NCBI GenBank assembly: GCA_022747635.1
Contig: JAKTNV010000003.1
Coordinates: 31,848,551-31,912,550 of the forward strand
Length of the DNA: 64,000 bases
From: Hetaerina americana
Taxonomy: Eukaryota; Arthropoda; Insecta; Odonata; Calopterygidae
Direction of reading: 5' to 3'
Part shown: positions 10,170 to 23,520 of the stretch, piece by piece
How positions within the stretch are numbered: the stretch's first letter is position 1
Layout of the letters: each line of letters opens with the position of its first letter
The notes under the pieces: generated by a model
The model's database searches: none
Told to the model about the DNA's origin: nothing
The model's input: the letters and a program-made list of their open reading frames with translations, nothing else
Made by a program: the position numbers and the translations under genes

Positions 10170-12430
10170 ATTTCAGAGGAGGACAGAATGGTGGTGAGGT
10201 AGGTGACTATAGTTTAGGAGCAAGGAATGGCTCTGTGGTGGACGTAATAGAGTTGTGTAGATGACAGGACTTCCATAACGATTTAGATTTGAAAAAATAA
10301 GTAGGTGTAAATGGACATTGTTCGGGGATTCAAAAAGCTACTAGTTAGACTATATCGACCTACGGACATATTTAGGAAGTGTGATTCATTCACGGTTTCC
10401 CGGGAGCGGATACGGACTCCGATCACAATTTAGTAGTCATGAAGTGTAGCATTTGTTTCAAAAAGATAAAGTAGGGAAGGTGGTTTGAGAAATAGAACGT
10501 AGAGGCATTAACTGAATTGAAAAAGAAGGAGTATAAGCCGTTTGTTGAGAAATTATGAGTTAGGAAACGGAGCTGGATACTGCCGAGGAAAGACGGGAAG
10601 ATATCAAAAAGGGGATATCGAAAGCCGCAAAAGAAACTATAGGAACTGGGGATAAGAAAAGGACACGGAAACCATAGATTACAGACGAGGTGGTTAGAAA
10701 GATAGAAGAAAGGAGGGCGTGGATGAATTTTAAAAAAGAGTCAGTTAAATGGCAGTACAAAGATGTGAATAATAAACAAAAACTGGAAACTAATAGAGTG
10801 ATAGAAGCGCGGTGGAAGACACAGTGCAGGGAAATACTTAATTGAACCTTTTGAAAATTCAGGAGAGATGCAAGAAATGTATTGGGGAATATGGCAAAAT
10901 GAAAATATGACGCATAGCTAAGGTCCAAACATATTTGATGGCGAGATTAAAATGTATAGTGGGAATTGAAATCAAACAAGGCGATGGGGATAGATAACAT
11001 TCCCGCGGAGCTACTTACGGGTGTAGGAAAAGGTGGGAGGAAGATTTTTCATGAACTACGTAATTCGCTGTATTTATGTGGGAGGAATTTGGCCGGAAGA
11101 TTTCGCCAGTTCAGTATTAGTTCCCATTCTAAAAAAGGGAAAGGCAGTTACGTATTAGAACTAGAGAACAGTTATTTTGACCTAGCACGCACCTAAAGTG
11201 GTCTTAGGATCATCAATGAGAGGAGGACAGGAGGGAAAATGATTACTTAGGGGATGATCACTTTGAGTTCGCAACGGGGAGATGCACTCGTGATGCCATA
11301 GGGGTAATATCTCTTATAGAGAAGGACATAGAATACAATCGGAATGTAATTTTCGGTTTCGTAGATTTCGAGCAGAGTAAATGTGGTAGAATTAATGAAT
11401 GCATTGCAGAAATAGGAGTAAATGAGAGAGATACGAGACTTCTCCGCAATCTGAACATAACCAAAACTGCTTAGGTGTGACTGCCAGGTGCAGATATAGA
11501 TGGGCAGCGCTAGGATGAGGAATAGTCAGGGATACCCATTATTACTGGTGCTTTTCAACATACAAGTACATACGGAGGAAAAGGTTGAGGCATGTGAAGA
11601 ACTGGAGATAGGAATGAAAGTTGGTGGAGAATTCATAAAATCAGTTAGGTTTTTTGGTGATTATGCTTTAATTATCCAGTTGGCGAAGTGGTAGCTGTAA
11701 TCGCTAAGCGCATCAGAAAATCAGTGTGAAAGATATGGGATGAGTATAAATTTTAACAAAACAAATACTATGAGGTTTTTCAGAAGGGGTAAGGCTAAGT
11801 TAAATGTCATGAATCAAGGGCAAAAACTAGAGTACGTGAAGCAGTTTATATATCCCACCTGTGGTTAGAACCAAAATGGACCAAGTAGTAGAGACATAAA
11901 AAGATTAAATGCGTAAGCTTACACGAGAAGAGGGGCATTGATGACATGGACGCTGAGTGAGGATGCTAAGAAAAGACAAATTATAACTTTGGTTTGGAAC
12001 ATGGTTTGTACAATGCGGAATTATGGTCATTGAAGCAAGATGCTAAGATTGGAGGCTTTTGAGATGTGGATATGTACAAAGATGAAAAAAGTGAAATGGG
12101 CAGAAAAGAAAAAAAAAGAAGTGCTAAGCATGGTGGGGGAGGAAAGAGGCTTGTTGGGAGAAATCCTAAGGATGTAGGAAAGACGGCTGCTGACATTCTG
12201 ATTAGCATTGGAATGCTGAAGGCTGTGATAGGATGAAAACGTTAGACAAGCCCGGAAGTGCTAGGAAAAAGATAGATGTGTTAGATGGAATGAAGAGGGT
12301 AAGGAAGCATGAAGGATTGAAGAAGGGTTTATTATATTGTGTGATATCAGTTTGTGTTTTGATAGGAGACGCAAAGAAATTCATAGTTATCCTATCGCAT
12401 AGTTTCTGTCCATCCAAAACCCGCTTTATA
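10170..12430 (+). pseudogene. Decayed RTE-like LINE (endonuclease to RT C-terminus)
   Basis: Many stops and frameshifts interrupt this copy, but protein motifs appear in the expected order. EGQNGGEVGDYSLGARN-like endonuclease sequence lies near 10180-10240, ADTDSDHNLVVMKCS at about 10399-10450, and a linker resembling the minus-strand copy at 39527-39760. Then come SNKAMGIDNIPAELL (10970-11015), a DDHFEFATGRCTRDAI block near 11255-11300, MKVGGEFIKSVRFFGDYAL (11610-11670) and a C-terminal VGEERGLLGEIL segment near 12140. The catalytic FADD box reads FFGD, so the enzyme is dead. The element's 5' end is missing. It belongs to the same family as 38235-40440. Endonucleases of this type are often annotated as craniofacial development protein 2-like in arthropod genomes. 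RTE assignment is by motif style, not by a search. Confidence 0.82.
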
Positions 12431-12439
12431 CGTTAAAAT

Positions 12440-14696
12440 ACCAACAAAAACTATTCTTCTTCGAATAGTTTAGAGGAGGGTGGGGTTAATACCCACAAGG
12501 AGAGGTGTGGTGCATCACATGTTGTGGAAAATGTGAACGACAAAATACTAGAGCTTTTAGAGCATTTGCATTAAATTGCAAAACGTCGCATACTACGTAA
12601 ATTATAGATGAAATAAACCAAATTGTTAAGTAACCGTCGGTGAATATTTACGTAGGCACGACATTTATTACTTATCAGCCCGACTTTTCGTTATCTTTGT
12701 TACTGCGATAACAAGGTGTATTGATGAAGATCTTCAATAGAACTAATAATCAACCCGTTGGGTATAGAACATGATTTAATACGGTGAAGTATTTCATAAT
12801 TTAAAGAATGTTTTCATGCGTATTTTTGCGATGGATCTAGCTAATATCTATGAAAAAATGACCCTGTTCGGCTGAAGTAAAATACGTCATACATTTGTGT
12901 GCAATTTTGAATTAAATAGCCTAGAACTAGATGTTATTTACCTGCAAACTCTTCTAAGAGGGATAATTTTCGTAACTTAATTATAAATTCTGTGGACTCA
13001 ATTCATTCAGCTACAAAACGTCTAATATGTGCTCTTGAAAAGTGGTATAAAGGATTGCATGGGGGAGCATGAAGAAATTACTCCCTGTTATCATCGAGAA
13101 AGTGCCATAGCGTCAACTAAAATCATACTTCTCTTCACTAAGATTGCAGGTAAGCACAGTTGGTAAGTTATTGGTGTTTCTTTTGTGATTTTACTGTCAC
13201 ACGTTTTAGGTTTGAAAAATAACGTTTTGTAATCATGATATTTTCATATTTGCTGAGAATTTTTCATACCTTGCAATTCTTATAGAATGAGTAATAACAT
13301 TATTTGCTCTTTTTACAATATTTTGGGGTTCCGTAAGTAGCACACATTTTTTCACAAAACTATTAGATTTACCTTGGGGTGTTAAGAAAACGACATGAGC
13401 ATTTTACATAATTATAATGAGATTTTACGGCGGGTTCATGTTATTGTATAGCAACGGGGTAGATACTTCTGTTTGAGTAAGGTATCTTTCGCTTGTTTTC
13501 AGCACCACAATATGTATTGATGAAAAGAAGAAATCAATCAAATTTTCATAGATGTAATTCGATTAAAACAGAGAAAGTAGATGTGAAAGTTATTTAAGAA
13601 AAATGAGTTAGCGACTTAAAAAAGAACCAGCAAACATTTGTGTGACAATCCACTATAAATATCCGCAACAGTAAAAAGATTAATTTCTGTCAACAAAATA
13701 CGTAAAAATACGAGATATAGCTCGAAATATGTTCTGAATTTGAATAAAAAATCATGTTTGTTTAAAAAAATAAAGACTGAAGACTTTTTTTCTATATTCG
13801 AAACAAAATAGGCTTGTCATATATCACGATCTCGATCTCTCTGCCGTGTATCACGATGACACCATGGATTTTGAAACTGGGAGCCACAGTAAGGTCGAAA
13901 TGAATACAGTTTATAACATGGTCAAAGGGGAAGAAGATGTTTTAGTTCTTCCATACCTAAACGGCAACACAGCAGAATAAGCAATGAGGTGGTTATGGTA
14001 ATAAATAAGTGGAAGATGGTTATAACTTATTTATTGTAGAATAATGGCAACAATTCAATGGGCATTACTAACATGTCAAGGAAAACAAAATAGTGAAACG
14101 ATCATTTTCAGAAATTTTATCTTTGAAATTAATAAATCCGTGGATACTACGACGGATTCAGGAGCCGCACCATTTCAAAAAGTAGAAGAATGAACTGAAT
14201 GAAAGATGATGATGCAATGTATAATCAAAAAGTCAATAAAGTTGAAGGATTAACGAGGAAAGAACAAGTCAACCAGAAGATTGTCGGAAAATATGAAGAT
14301 TGGATGTGTTCTTAAAATACGAGTACTCATTTCAATATGCAGAAAGTTCGTTCAAAAACTTTTAAAAAGAAAGATATTTATGTGAATATAAAAATATATA
14401 TGTATAAAATGTATACATACACACACATACACACACATTAATAGTGCTATGGTTTCATGTTCAGTGTGATGAATATTGAGGAGATTAATCGTTGCATTGA
14501 CTCTTTGGTATAAATAAATGCTTTGAATGAAATATTGCTGCATTCCATGATTTCCTGTAATTCAGGTAAAGAATTTAGTTTTTAAATATATATATATAAG
14601 TGAATAAAGTTTTTCAAATACTTCCTTCCATAAAGTTAAGTACTTCGGTATTTTATAATAAAGTACGATAATACGAGAAAAGGAGTTACTTTAGTG

Positions 14697-14727
<31 letters not shown>

Positions 14728-15295
14728 TGAGAGGCGTTAAATGTTACAAATAAAAAATACAAATTTCTCAATAAGTATTTATGAATAGCTGAAAAAACAG
14801 GTTATTACACTTGAAGAAACCATAATCACAGATGTATACGAAATACATGACAAACAACTTTTGATACATATCTTAGAGGCAAGCTTTGCATGGGTTTAAG
14901 GCATGAATGAAGAGGGAACGAAGATATGAAATAGGTATCAATGGTATGAAAGAAGGATAATAATGATTGAAGTATGTTATAGAATTGACAAAAAGCAAAA
15001 TATGTCTTACAGAGAGGAGAGATAAATGAAGAAAGAAGATGCGTGACTATTCTTCTAGGGGTTCTATATACACGTATCTGTGATCGCACCCAGGTTCACA
15101 TACGGTATGCATGTATATACATGTGTCATTATGTCAATTAATGGTACGTATTAACTGACAAAGAGACTCCAAAGATGATAATAAAATTTTAAGAGATGTA
15201 CTAACAATTTGTTTTCCAAAAGTTTGTCTTATCGTAATGTTTCGATCTATTAAAAGGATATTTTAGTCCATTATTTTGTTTCAAACTGAAGATTT
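12440..15295. other. No gene recognised
   Basis: AT-rich DNA without open frames or motifs of note. A compound microsatellite (GT)n(GA)n lies at about 14697-14732. Confidence 0.5.
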
Positions 15296-15299
15296 GTAC

Positions 15300-15536
15300 G
15301 ATAGGTGAGGATAGATCCCAACTGTAACTACATCCAATACTGTATAAAATTCAAGCATCATGGTAAAGGGCCATACCCTTTTCCTACGCCACCTGTGGTT
15401 TCCGAGGAAGATCTGGTACCTGTAAAATCACATAGCTTGGGTGAAACTGAGGGTGGCCAGCGGCGTCACCCAGAATTAAATCAGGACCCTCCAGTTTGTA
15501 GTCGAGCGCTCTACCCCTGGACTACCACGTCACCCT
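15300..15536 (-). mobile_element. tRNA-derived SINE, family A (minus copy)
   Basis: On the minus strand this begins GTGGTAGTCCAGGGGTAGAGC, an A-box-type segment, and continues through a body that aligns with the plus-strand copies at 47871 and 48331. Shared blocks include CACCCAAGCTATGTGATTTT, GGTACCAG..CTTCCT.GGAAACCA, and a more diverged 3' part around 15303-15360. The B box is eroded (GATTTAATTCT). Unlike the other copies it has no (TA)n tail. Its 5' end faces the 5' end of a family B SINE about 10 bp away. Confidence 0.8.
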
Positions 15537-15544
15537 GAAAAATG

Positions 15545-15862
15545 CTAAGAAGATCTGGATGGTACGGTGGCTTACGTACTAGCTTCTCACTCGGAGGGTC
15601 CTGGTTCGAATCTTGGAGACGGCAGATATTTTCAGCGGTATCCCGATCCCTACTTGAGGTGCTTGTGGAGAGCACTTTGACTGAGCACGCCATTCTTCGG
15701 ATGGAACGTTAAGCTGCGGAACCCTTGGGGCCTTTCCTTAAGAGTACGCTAATACCGACGCCGGGTTTCTCCACACCCTTCCTTCTTTCCCATCCATTCC
15801 AAATGTCGCAAATGACCTTGACTGTCGGTCGCCTCACCTAAAACTACTACTATAACGACTGA
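15545..15862 (+). mobile_element. tRNA-derived SINE, family B (plus copy)
   Basis: It starts near GGATGGTACGGTGGCTTACG (A-box region) and has a clear B box, GGTTCGAATCTT, at about 15603. The body, with GGTATCCCGATCCCTACTTG, the CTTTCCTTAAGA block and CGCCGGGTTTCTC, matches the minus-strand copy at 17395-17718 along its length. Two copies in opposite orientation within 2 kb, each with tRNA-like promoter boxes, support a SINE family. The element is non-coding and would depend on a LINE reverse transcriptase. Confidence 0.85.
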
Positions 15863-15869
15863 CAGACGT

Positions 15870-17390
15870 CGAGCCATTATTTAAATTAACAAAAATTCCT
15901 TCAGCTCCTTTCCTATATCAGATTGCGAAACATATTTTAATTGAAAGAAATATTCGTTAATCGCAGATTTCAAATAGAATTGAAAATAATCGAATACCAC
16001 GATATAGGAGTAATGAAGATGGCTATAGAAGCATTAACTTTGTGAAATTCTATTTTAATGTCCTTTAAAGTGTACCAAGTAAACTCTTTATTAAGATTTG
16101 CCAAAAAATTGTGTGCATTCAATTAGTAGTTTTATCTTTTCACACCTATGGACGATTGATTATTAAGTCACATTGCTGAAATTTATTGATTTAATGCACT
16201 ATCCCAATGTAATTCGGTTCCAAGGTGAGTTATGAAATGAAACATGAAGGGCTACTTTGATAGCTTTCACCGATAACTAGCTCGACAGAACCTTACCACA
16301 GAAACAAACTACAAATTTAAAATTCGCTCCATTGAGGACAGCGCCAACAGCATTGGCGAGTTTTTTAAGAACTAACAGGACGAGTGAGCCAGATATAAGC
16401 GTTAGCTTTCCTGTCATCTGTTGGCAAAGTGGTACACTACTTTGTGGATGCCTACGACGACTAGAATTCGATCTGTCCTTGACCGTTGGAGCGATAAGGG
16501 GAAACGATCAGCTATTTCAACGTGCACTACGATTTTTATAACCACAAACAAATTTCTCTCCCAAGCGGTGCGTCACCACCATTCCAATCTGTGACGTTCT
16601 CTCAAACTGCCCCAGGGAATCGAGAGCATTTTCTCCGGTTAACATACATGAATGGAAGACAATTGAATTCAAAATTAACTTATTGTTAAACAATTTACTA
16701 GCCAATTAGTTCTTCCAATGGTGGTCCATGATATAAGCCTGTTCAATCAAATTTCTTTAGACTTGAGAGCTTCACTCGTGGCTTGTGTAATCCCAATAAA
16801 AAGCTCTCTTTTGTCAATAGGTTATGAGTAATCGGAAAGCATTAACATGGGAAGAATGTTCGTGGTGGGATTCGAACCTACCACTTCGATTTGCTTGAGA
16901 AAGTTTTCCACTTGACACTTACATGATTACCCATAATCTAACAATTAAATAAATTGTCAGAATTGCAAAAAACTCGCGGTTTTCATGGAAGGTAATAATT
17001 GTTAAGACTAAATAAAAATAGGTATCCAAAATTATGATCAATAGAATATTTTTATTGAAGGGTCAGGTAGTAAAGACATTTGGCATAATTGATGACGTAC
17101 AAGTGTTTAAACAGGTACATTCCTCACATTTTTCCTTTCATTATTCAATATTATTTTTCATTTCCTAAACATTACCTAAATTTTATCTCCCTTCATGTAC
17201 TTAAAGTTACTATTCTTCACCGACTTTTATACGTTCGCCGTTCTTTCCTCATAGACCTCTCAAATTACCTCCATTTATCCGTTTAAAAACTTCCTATTCC
17301 ACTTCTATTCCTAATACATTGCTGATCTTCCTCTCTGTACAATTTACATTTTCAATCCTTCACATACTTATCTTCATCTCAAAAAAAACC
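15870..17390. other. No gene recognised
   Basis: AT-rich sequence. A GC-richer patch at about 16320-16640 has no recognisable motif. A tRNA-like relic at 16855-16935 is listed separately. Confidence 0.45.
16855..16935 (-). repeat. tRNA-like SINE relic
   Basis: On the minus strand, GGTAGGTTCGAATCCCACC contains a perfect B-box consensus, preceded by GTGTCAAGTGG, which resembles an A box. The rest does not fold as a normal tRNA, so a decayed tRNA-derived SINE is more likely than a tRNA gene. Confidence 0.35.
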
Positions 17391-17394
17391 CACC

Positions 17395-17718
17395 ACTTGC
17401 TCACCTGCTCGCCACAAAAGACAGGTTTAATACTAGTTTGTATGGGAGGCGACCGACAGCTAAGGTCATTTGCGCGAAAAGAAGGGTGGAGAGAAACCCG
17501 GCGTTGGCAATAGCCTCATCTTAAGGAAAGGCACCATGGAGTCCGCAGTGTAACGTCCCATCTGACGGACGTCGTACTCACTCTAAGGGCTCTCCCTAAA
17601 GCACTTCAAGTAGGGATCGAGATACCACTGAAAAATATTTGTTGTCTCCAGGATTTGAACCCCGGCCTTCTCAGTGGGAAGCCTGTTCGTTAGCCACCAC
17701 ACCATCCCGATCAAGGTT
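17395..17718 (-). mobile_element. tRNA-derived SINE, family B (minus copy)
   Basis: The reverse complement starts GATCGGGATGGTGTGGTGGC, has the B box GGTTCAAATCCTGG, and aligns with 15545-15862 through GGTATCTCGATCCCTACTTG, CTTTCCTTAAGA, CGCCGGGTTTCTCTCC and the terminal block around GACCTTAGCTGTCGGTCGCC. Divergence between the copies looks moderate, suggesting old insertions. Confidence 0.85.
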
Positions 17719-17719
17719 A

Positions 17720-20685
17720 ATATTCATAGAATGGTTCGATCTCCATAAAATTCGCTTCCCATCTTATTTTGTCTTTACTCACTCGTCGTCAGCTCCCTCT
17801 TCTTTTCAATGCTTGTCATGCTAACGCAATGAATTATTCTCCACATCTGTTCTAAATTATGCTCACTTATTTTAATCTAATTTCGCCTCATTTTTCTAGA
17901 AATTAAATATTACAATAATTTATTGTCAAACCATTCCTCTCTCACCAATTATGTAATGCACTCAGCAATGAGTTGACCCTTGGCTGATAGGCTAACTTTA
18001 CTTGAGAATCTGACTTATTATTCTTCACATCGACTATTCCTGAATTTATTTCCAGTATTATGCAACATTTTCTTCCACATGTTTCACTCAACTCTGTCGA
18101 CCGACTTCTCGAAATCAATGAAGAGGCCGAAATGTCATAATTTATATCATATTGCTTTCTATTACTGTTATATTCGCTTCTTTGGCGTCACGTGTTCTCT
18201 TATTTTTCCATATTTCAAGCTGATCGTCTCCGAATAATTTTTTTCTCCATCTTTTCGGGACGGGTGTAATGGAAATACTCTATTTCCCTTTTCCAAATCC
18301 GACATATATCTGTCATTTCTCCATAAATATAATCGCATTGTGCTTTCCATGAATGTCTCCTATAATTCATAGCACCACAATTTTTGGATCATTACAATTC
18401 TTTCAGATATTCCATTCTTTCTTACATGAGGACTCCATCCTTTCTTACAATCCTCTCTCCTTCAGAAAGATTTTTTCAAGTGAATTGTTCTATATTCACC
18501 TTTTCGTTTCAATAAACGTCAATTATTCCTCCTTTTAAACCACTTGAATGTTGAGTTATTTTTCACGGCTATAAATCAAGACCCTAGCCTTCAATATTAT
18601 ATTATTAATTTTATGTAATATTGTTCAGGTTAAACACCAACATACCGATTCCTGTATAGAAATATTCTGGCATTTGGAAAATATTCGGCTAAGTCGGTAT
18701 AATCGTAAACCAGTCCGAAAAATGCTTACAACCCAGGAAAAGAGGGCTGAATCAGAGCCCAAGATGGATTTTTTTGTTCCATAGTGAAAATTATGGAAAT
18801 CAATGGGATTTCAAGAAATGAGAATTTATTTTACGGCTTTGAAATTTATAATTTATGCCTACAAAGGTGAGATTTGATCATTTTACAGCTACTCTATTCC
18901 TTTACAGTATTTTATTCACTTCTCTTCACTGTACTTTACTGAATTCTCGTATATTCGCGTAAAATATGCAAAAAGTGCATTAGATTGTATTTTTAAGCAA
19001 GAAATCCAACATTTCTATTCTAGCTTATACCTTACGTTACTATATTATAAACCCTGAATCATCCTACCCGCCGTAATCGCTTATACGGCAAGGAGTAAAG
19101 CGGTCTACGAGAACTTATCTGTGTGCGCGCTTTTACGAAAAATCTCATCTCTCTCAAGGCGCTTCTTATTCTACAATTCTGAATCCTTTATTTTTTTGCA
19201 GGTACATAATGTATTCATGGAGAGAATGATCACAATACCGATGGCGCTATATCTAACTACTTACTATACATTTCCTAGACAAATTTTGTTCTCCCAATAT
19301 ATACAAAATGCTCAATGTTTGCTTCCAGAAAGAAAAACAAGTTTAATTTAGCTTATCGTTAACTCACTCACTCACGTATATAGATTTTGGATACTTTCAG
19401 GGAGCCAGGTTAGCTCTGTCACTGCTTTTACAGCGCACCAGAACATTTAAATTGATTGCTCTTCGACAGCAAATTCTCCTAAACATGAAATTACATGTGA
19501 GACGTGTTGAATGCATTAATTATTTCATTTCTTATTTAAGGCATGATTTACCATATGAAAATTCTTTTGGACCTTAAATATGCCTCATTTAAATAGAAAT
19601 GCATTTTTTGTTTATGAGTCAGCTTTGAAATGGACAAAATACCTCACCTGTTGAAGCCAATTCATTCATAATTTAATTGCCGCTGGATGTGGAGCCACAT
19701 TTCCCTTTCCGACAGTGTAACGTCCACGTAAATCAGGAGTCGTAAAGCGAAAGACATTGGCACGATCACTGTTGCGTCAATCAATTGGTGTGAGAATTCC
19801 CGATTGCGGCGGCGTGCATGTGTCCTACTTAAAGAGAATCGAGGGGCTGATTGACGCAGCCCAGAATGTGACGAACGGAGTGGCCCCGATCACGAGTCAA
19901 TCACTCGACCAGATGAACCGATTGGCGCGGGGGTGCGATCGGACGGATGAGTGGGTGTGCGGTGGTAGTGGACAGTTGCTAAAGGGTTAGGAGTGATTAG
20001 GCAGGAGGAGGAAGAGGAGGTGGCGAGGAGGGAGCGGTCTGGCTCTCTCTGCAGAGGAGGTGGGCGCAAGTGGAATGCGAGCAGCGAGTGGTGGTGGGGG
20101 GCGGCGAAGGGAGGGAGGGGGGGAGCAGTGGCGTCTGTGACACCCGCCATGATGGATGACTGCATAGTGGGGAAGTATGTAGCTGTTTATGTTTCAATGA
20201 AACTGAAGACGTCTTGGGAGTAGCCACCTACGCACGGGTTTCCATTTTCCGTCTTCTCACCACTTCCCCTGAGTCGCTAGGCCCTAAGAACCAAATGCTT
20301 CCAGAAACCCTTCCTTTGACGCCCAGTCCCATTCGAACATAATCCTCATAACTATTTTACCTAATTCCTTTTCTCACTACCATCTGTCCTTTCGTTTTTA
20401 ACGTAAATAACCAGTGGTGATTCCTCTCACCTTTTAATCCACTTATCATCCTTCCCTACTTGCTTTACGAGACTGATTTTTACCCGACAGTTTAACACCT
20501 GAACTTAAATTTTGATATGAAAATCGTTATAGTTCACAGTGCAACTCAATTCTGCTACCATTTAATAAGAGAAAGTTTTGATCAGGTGAATTTTGCTCTC
20601 GCTTAAAAAAACCATTCCTTAAATCCGAACCAATGAGTATTAATGAATAGTAGCTTTTCTGAAATGCATTTATTTCAGCTCGGTT
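17720..20685. other. No gene recognised; includes a GC-rich island
   Basis: The plus strand is T/C-rich from about 17080 to 18540. At 19690-20230 the base composition changes sharply to GC-rich with many CpGs. Inside lies a purine-rich stretch (20000-20130) with a G-quadruplex motif. The pair TGCGTCAATCA near 19773 and TGATTGACGCA near 19849 forms a short inverted repeat. The island could be a promoter or unmethylated region of a host gene outside the window, but no exon is visible. Confidence 0.45.
20094..20126 (+). promoter_or_regulatory. G-quadruplex-forming motif
   Basis: The plus strand holds four G-runs of at least three (GGGGGG, GGG, GGG, GGGGGGG) separated by loops of 7, 1 and 1 nt within a GC-rich island. 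This fits the standard G-quadruplex pattern. A regulatory role is inference. Confidence 0.5.
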
Positions 20686-20694
20686 TACTTCCTG

Positions 20695-20870
20695 ATCGCC
20701 AGACTCCAGATTGTTTAGTGATGAGATGCATCAGGCGCTTTCAGTAGAATTTTAATGGCAAGATAGACCCGTTGCTGATTTCCACTTCCTCAGAAATCTC
20801 TTGGACAGTAGCACGATGATTTCAACGATTCACAACACGAGTTCCTTCATAATGGTCCTATTATTTTTAT
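20695..20870 (-). pseudogene. Mariner-like transposase HTH fragment (decayed)
   Basis: The minus strand encodes HRATVQEISEEVEISNGSI (about 20760-20817), the style of the second helix-turn-helix of mariner transposases, preceded in the same frame by VVNR and a stop. No catalytic domain or terminal repeat was found beside it. The match is short and could be chance. Confidence 0.38.
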
Positions 20871-20879
20871 GTACAAACT

Positions 20880-23515
20880 TGCAAGAGTCTGGGATATTCA
20901 CTGAACGACGTTCTGCACTCTTTTAACGCTCTTAACTATTATTGGTGCTGCATTACGGTCACTTAGTCATCCCTGTATGCTTGGTAAAGCAACTGAAATA
21001 TATATCTGTTAATTAATTTTCAAAATTCCTGCTGAAATTCCCGTACATACGTTATTCTTTAAGATCGCTCACTGTTACATTGTCACAAATCTGACGGATA
21101 GCTACGTAGATCTCACTTCAGTAGGTATATCTCTAAGACTAATACTGATAACGAAAAGGCGAAAAAGGCATTTTATAGTCAAAATCTGATGACAGACGCA
21201 CTTATCCGCATTTATTTCAAATAATTTAAGCCTTTCTGAACAAAAATCACTTCCGACTGCTTGTTTTCGGTACAAACTGTTTCCACGCCTTAATACTGCT
21301 ACAATTTTAGCCATTCCATCATTACCATGTAGAAAGTGCTAGATTAACAACTTCAGCTGTTTACCCTATCATTTCCATCTCTGGTAGACATTTTCCCCAA
21401 AATGTATTTTAAAACCCTTTTTCTCACCAACAGTGCACACCAAAATTTAATCATCATTTACGAATTGTGTTACAATCAACTCATTCAAATAGTATTTATA
21501 TGCAAGTTAACAATATAAAAACAGTTATCAGTATTAAATTCGTCTTATATTCAGCCATTATGCTCCGTTGGAATTATCTACAAAGAAATAAATTAAGATG
21601 AAGTTTCAGAGATAATCCACTTTTCTTGGCCATAAGCAAATTCTTCAAGCCAACAGAGAGTGAACAACAAAATTGCTATACATTACTAAGCTTTCTAGAT
21701 CAATCACTCATTACCAAAAAGCATTGCAAGTAGGTTTGCTAAATGCTGAAATGAATGGACAAGATTTCAAGAAATTATATCTTGGTATTGTATATTTTTC
21801 TATCATTGTATCCTTACGAATAGATATTTTTTTATGCAAACAGAAATACGGCATTCCTATAGTGTGTTAAAACATATTTACGGGACGAAGATAATCCTTC
21901 CGGAAAAGATAGGATAAAATAATCTAAATTTAAGACGCTCATTTCTAAATTTTCAATTTAAAATTACATTTGAGAAAATGTTAAAATGGTTGGATAGACA
22001 CTCATAAAGTTACGAAACATATCTTATAAATGAGGCTGTCGCATCGTGGGCTGCTTCTAGAGCAATTGATGTGTCCACAGGCTGTGACATCCATAGAAAT
22101 AGGCCTGCCGAAGTCGAATCCATGGAGCGCGAATGGAGCTAATTCACTTACATCCATTCTATGGCAAAAATGTTTCCTTTCTCCGAGTTTTTCCTGGCCT
22201 ATGTTAATATTTGAAAAGCAATTGGTTTCAATTGAAAAAAAAATTGCGCGATTCTGGATAAATACGTTCAAAGATATCCCACCATAATATATCTTTATGA
22301 ATGTGAATAGAACCTCGGTGATTGGGGCCTCGAGAACTGAGGTAGAACAAATCCCATGAGATGCATACAAAGATCATTTCACACAACAAACAGATACACC
22401 ATTATAAGTATTAAGTTTTGGTCCAAATTCACTTGAATAGAAAAAGCTCTTTTGAAGTTTAATTATGTTTCTTGGCTATACTTTTTCTAATAGGCAATTC
22501 TATGTGAAAAGGTAACTATTGCTGAAGTGTCTCCAGTGATATCTTCTTCATAAACAACTTCAGTCATCGCTTAAGAAGAGAACTTTACGGATTTAAAACA
22601 GCGCTCGTTAATTCTTATCTAAATTTTCACCAGTCGAGTTACTAAGGACCCGGCACTGTTTATTATGGAATTTGTGAAATGTAATCAAGCCGTTCGTATG
22701 TCGTCCCAATTTATATGTTGGTCTCTTTTTGGTAACATTCTAGAATTGAATTGTTGGTTACGAGAACAGCGGCCAGGTTTAGGATAGACAAGTAACCTCA
22801 GTCCTGAGTGATGCTGTTTCAGCAGCATATAAACTCAAGATAAACGCAACTTTGACCAAACACTCGAAGAGCAACACAACTGGAACCACGCCATCGAACC
22901 AACGCCGATAATTAGTTAACCTCGCAGCTGTTCGTCGTTTGATAAATCCAGTCACTATTTTTTGTTGATTTGATGTCGTGTTCTAATCGGCTACCGACGT
23001 GCCTGGCCAGATTTATAAATACGGAGAATCCAGGACTCAGTGAAGGATGACCGTGACGGATATCGCCACATTCAGTTGAACGCAGGACGTTGATGAAGTG
23101 ACGTTCGAGATTTTCAAGTCTGTAAACATGACAATCAAACACTTCATGTAGCAAAACCACCTTCAAAAAGAATTTCATATCAATAAATGAGTTTGTATAT
23201 TGTTGCTTGAAATATGCTTGTAAATGAGCTTGTTGCCAATTGTTGCTTGAAATCGCTAATCGCGGCCGTGATACAAATGCATTTTGCAATAGGATTAAAA
23301 GGAGAATAACGATGAGTTATATAGCTAACTGCTGGTTGCCATCATCTGACGAATTATGCTAATTAATGATGCATTAAATATTGAACTGAAGGATAAAAAT
23401 TGCAGATGCTGATTTTCTGTACCCAGAATAGATGGAAATCGTCCTAATTTGATACACTTTGTATTATTAAGTTATCCTGCGCTTTAGCAAAGAAAATAAA
23501 ACTTATTTCTTAACT
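20880..23515. other. No gene recognised
   Basis: AT-rich DNA. An open minus-strand frame at 22912-23289 has no family resemblance. A hammerhead-like core with an inserted base lies near 22803-22835 but was not accepted. Confidence 0.45.
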
Positions 23516-23520
23516 TCACT

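Noticed and set aside
22800..22840. CTGAGTGATGCTG...CAGCAGC resembling a hammerhead
   Set aside because: An extra base splits the CTGA/GA core and no GAAA follows. The stem alone is not enough.
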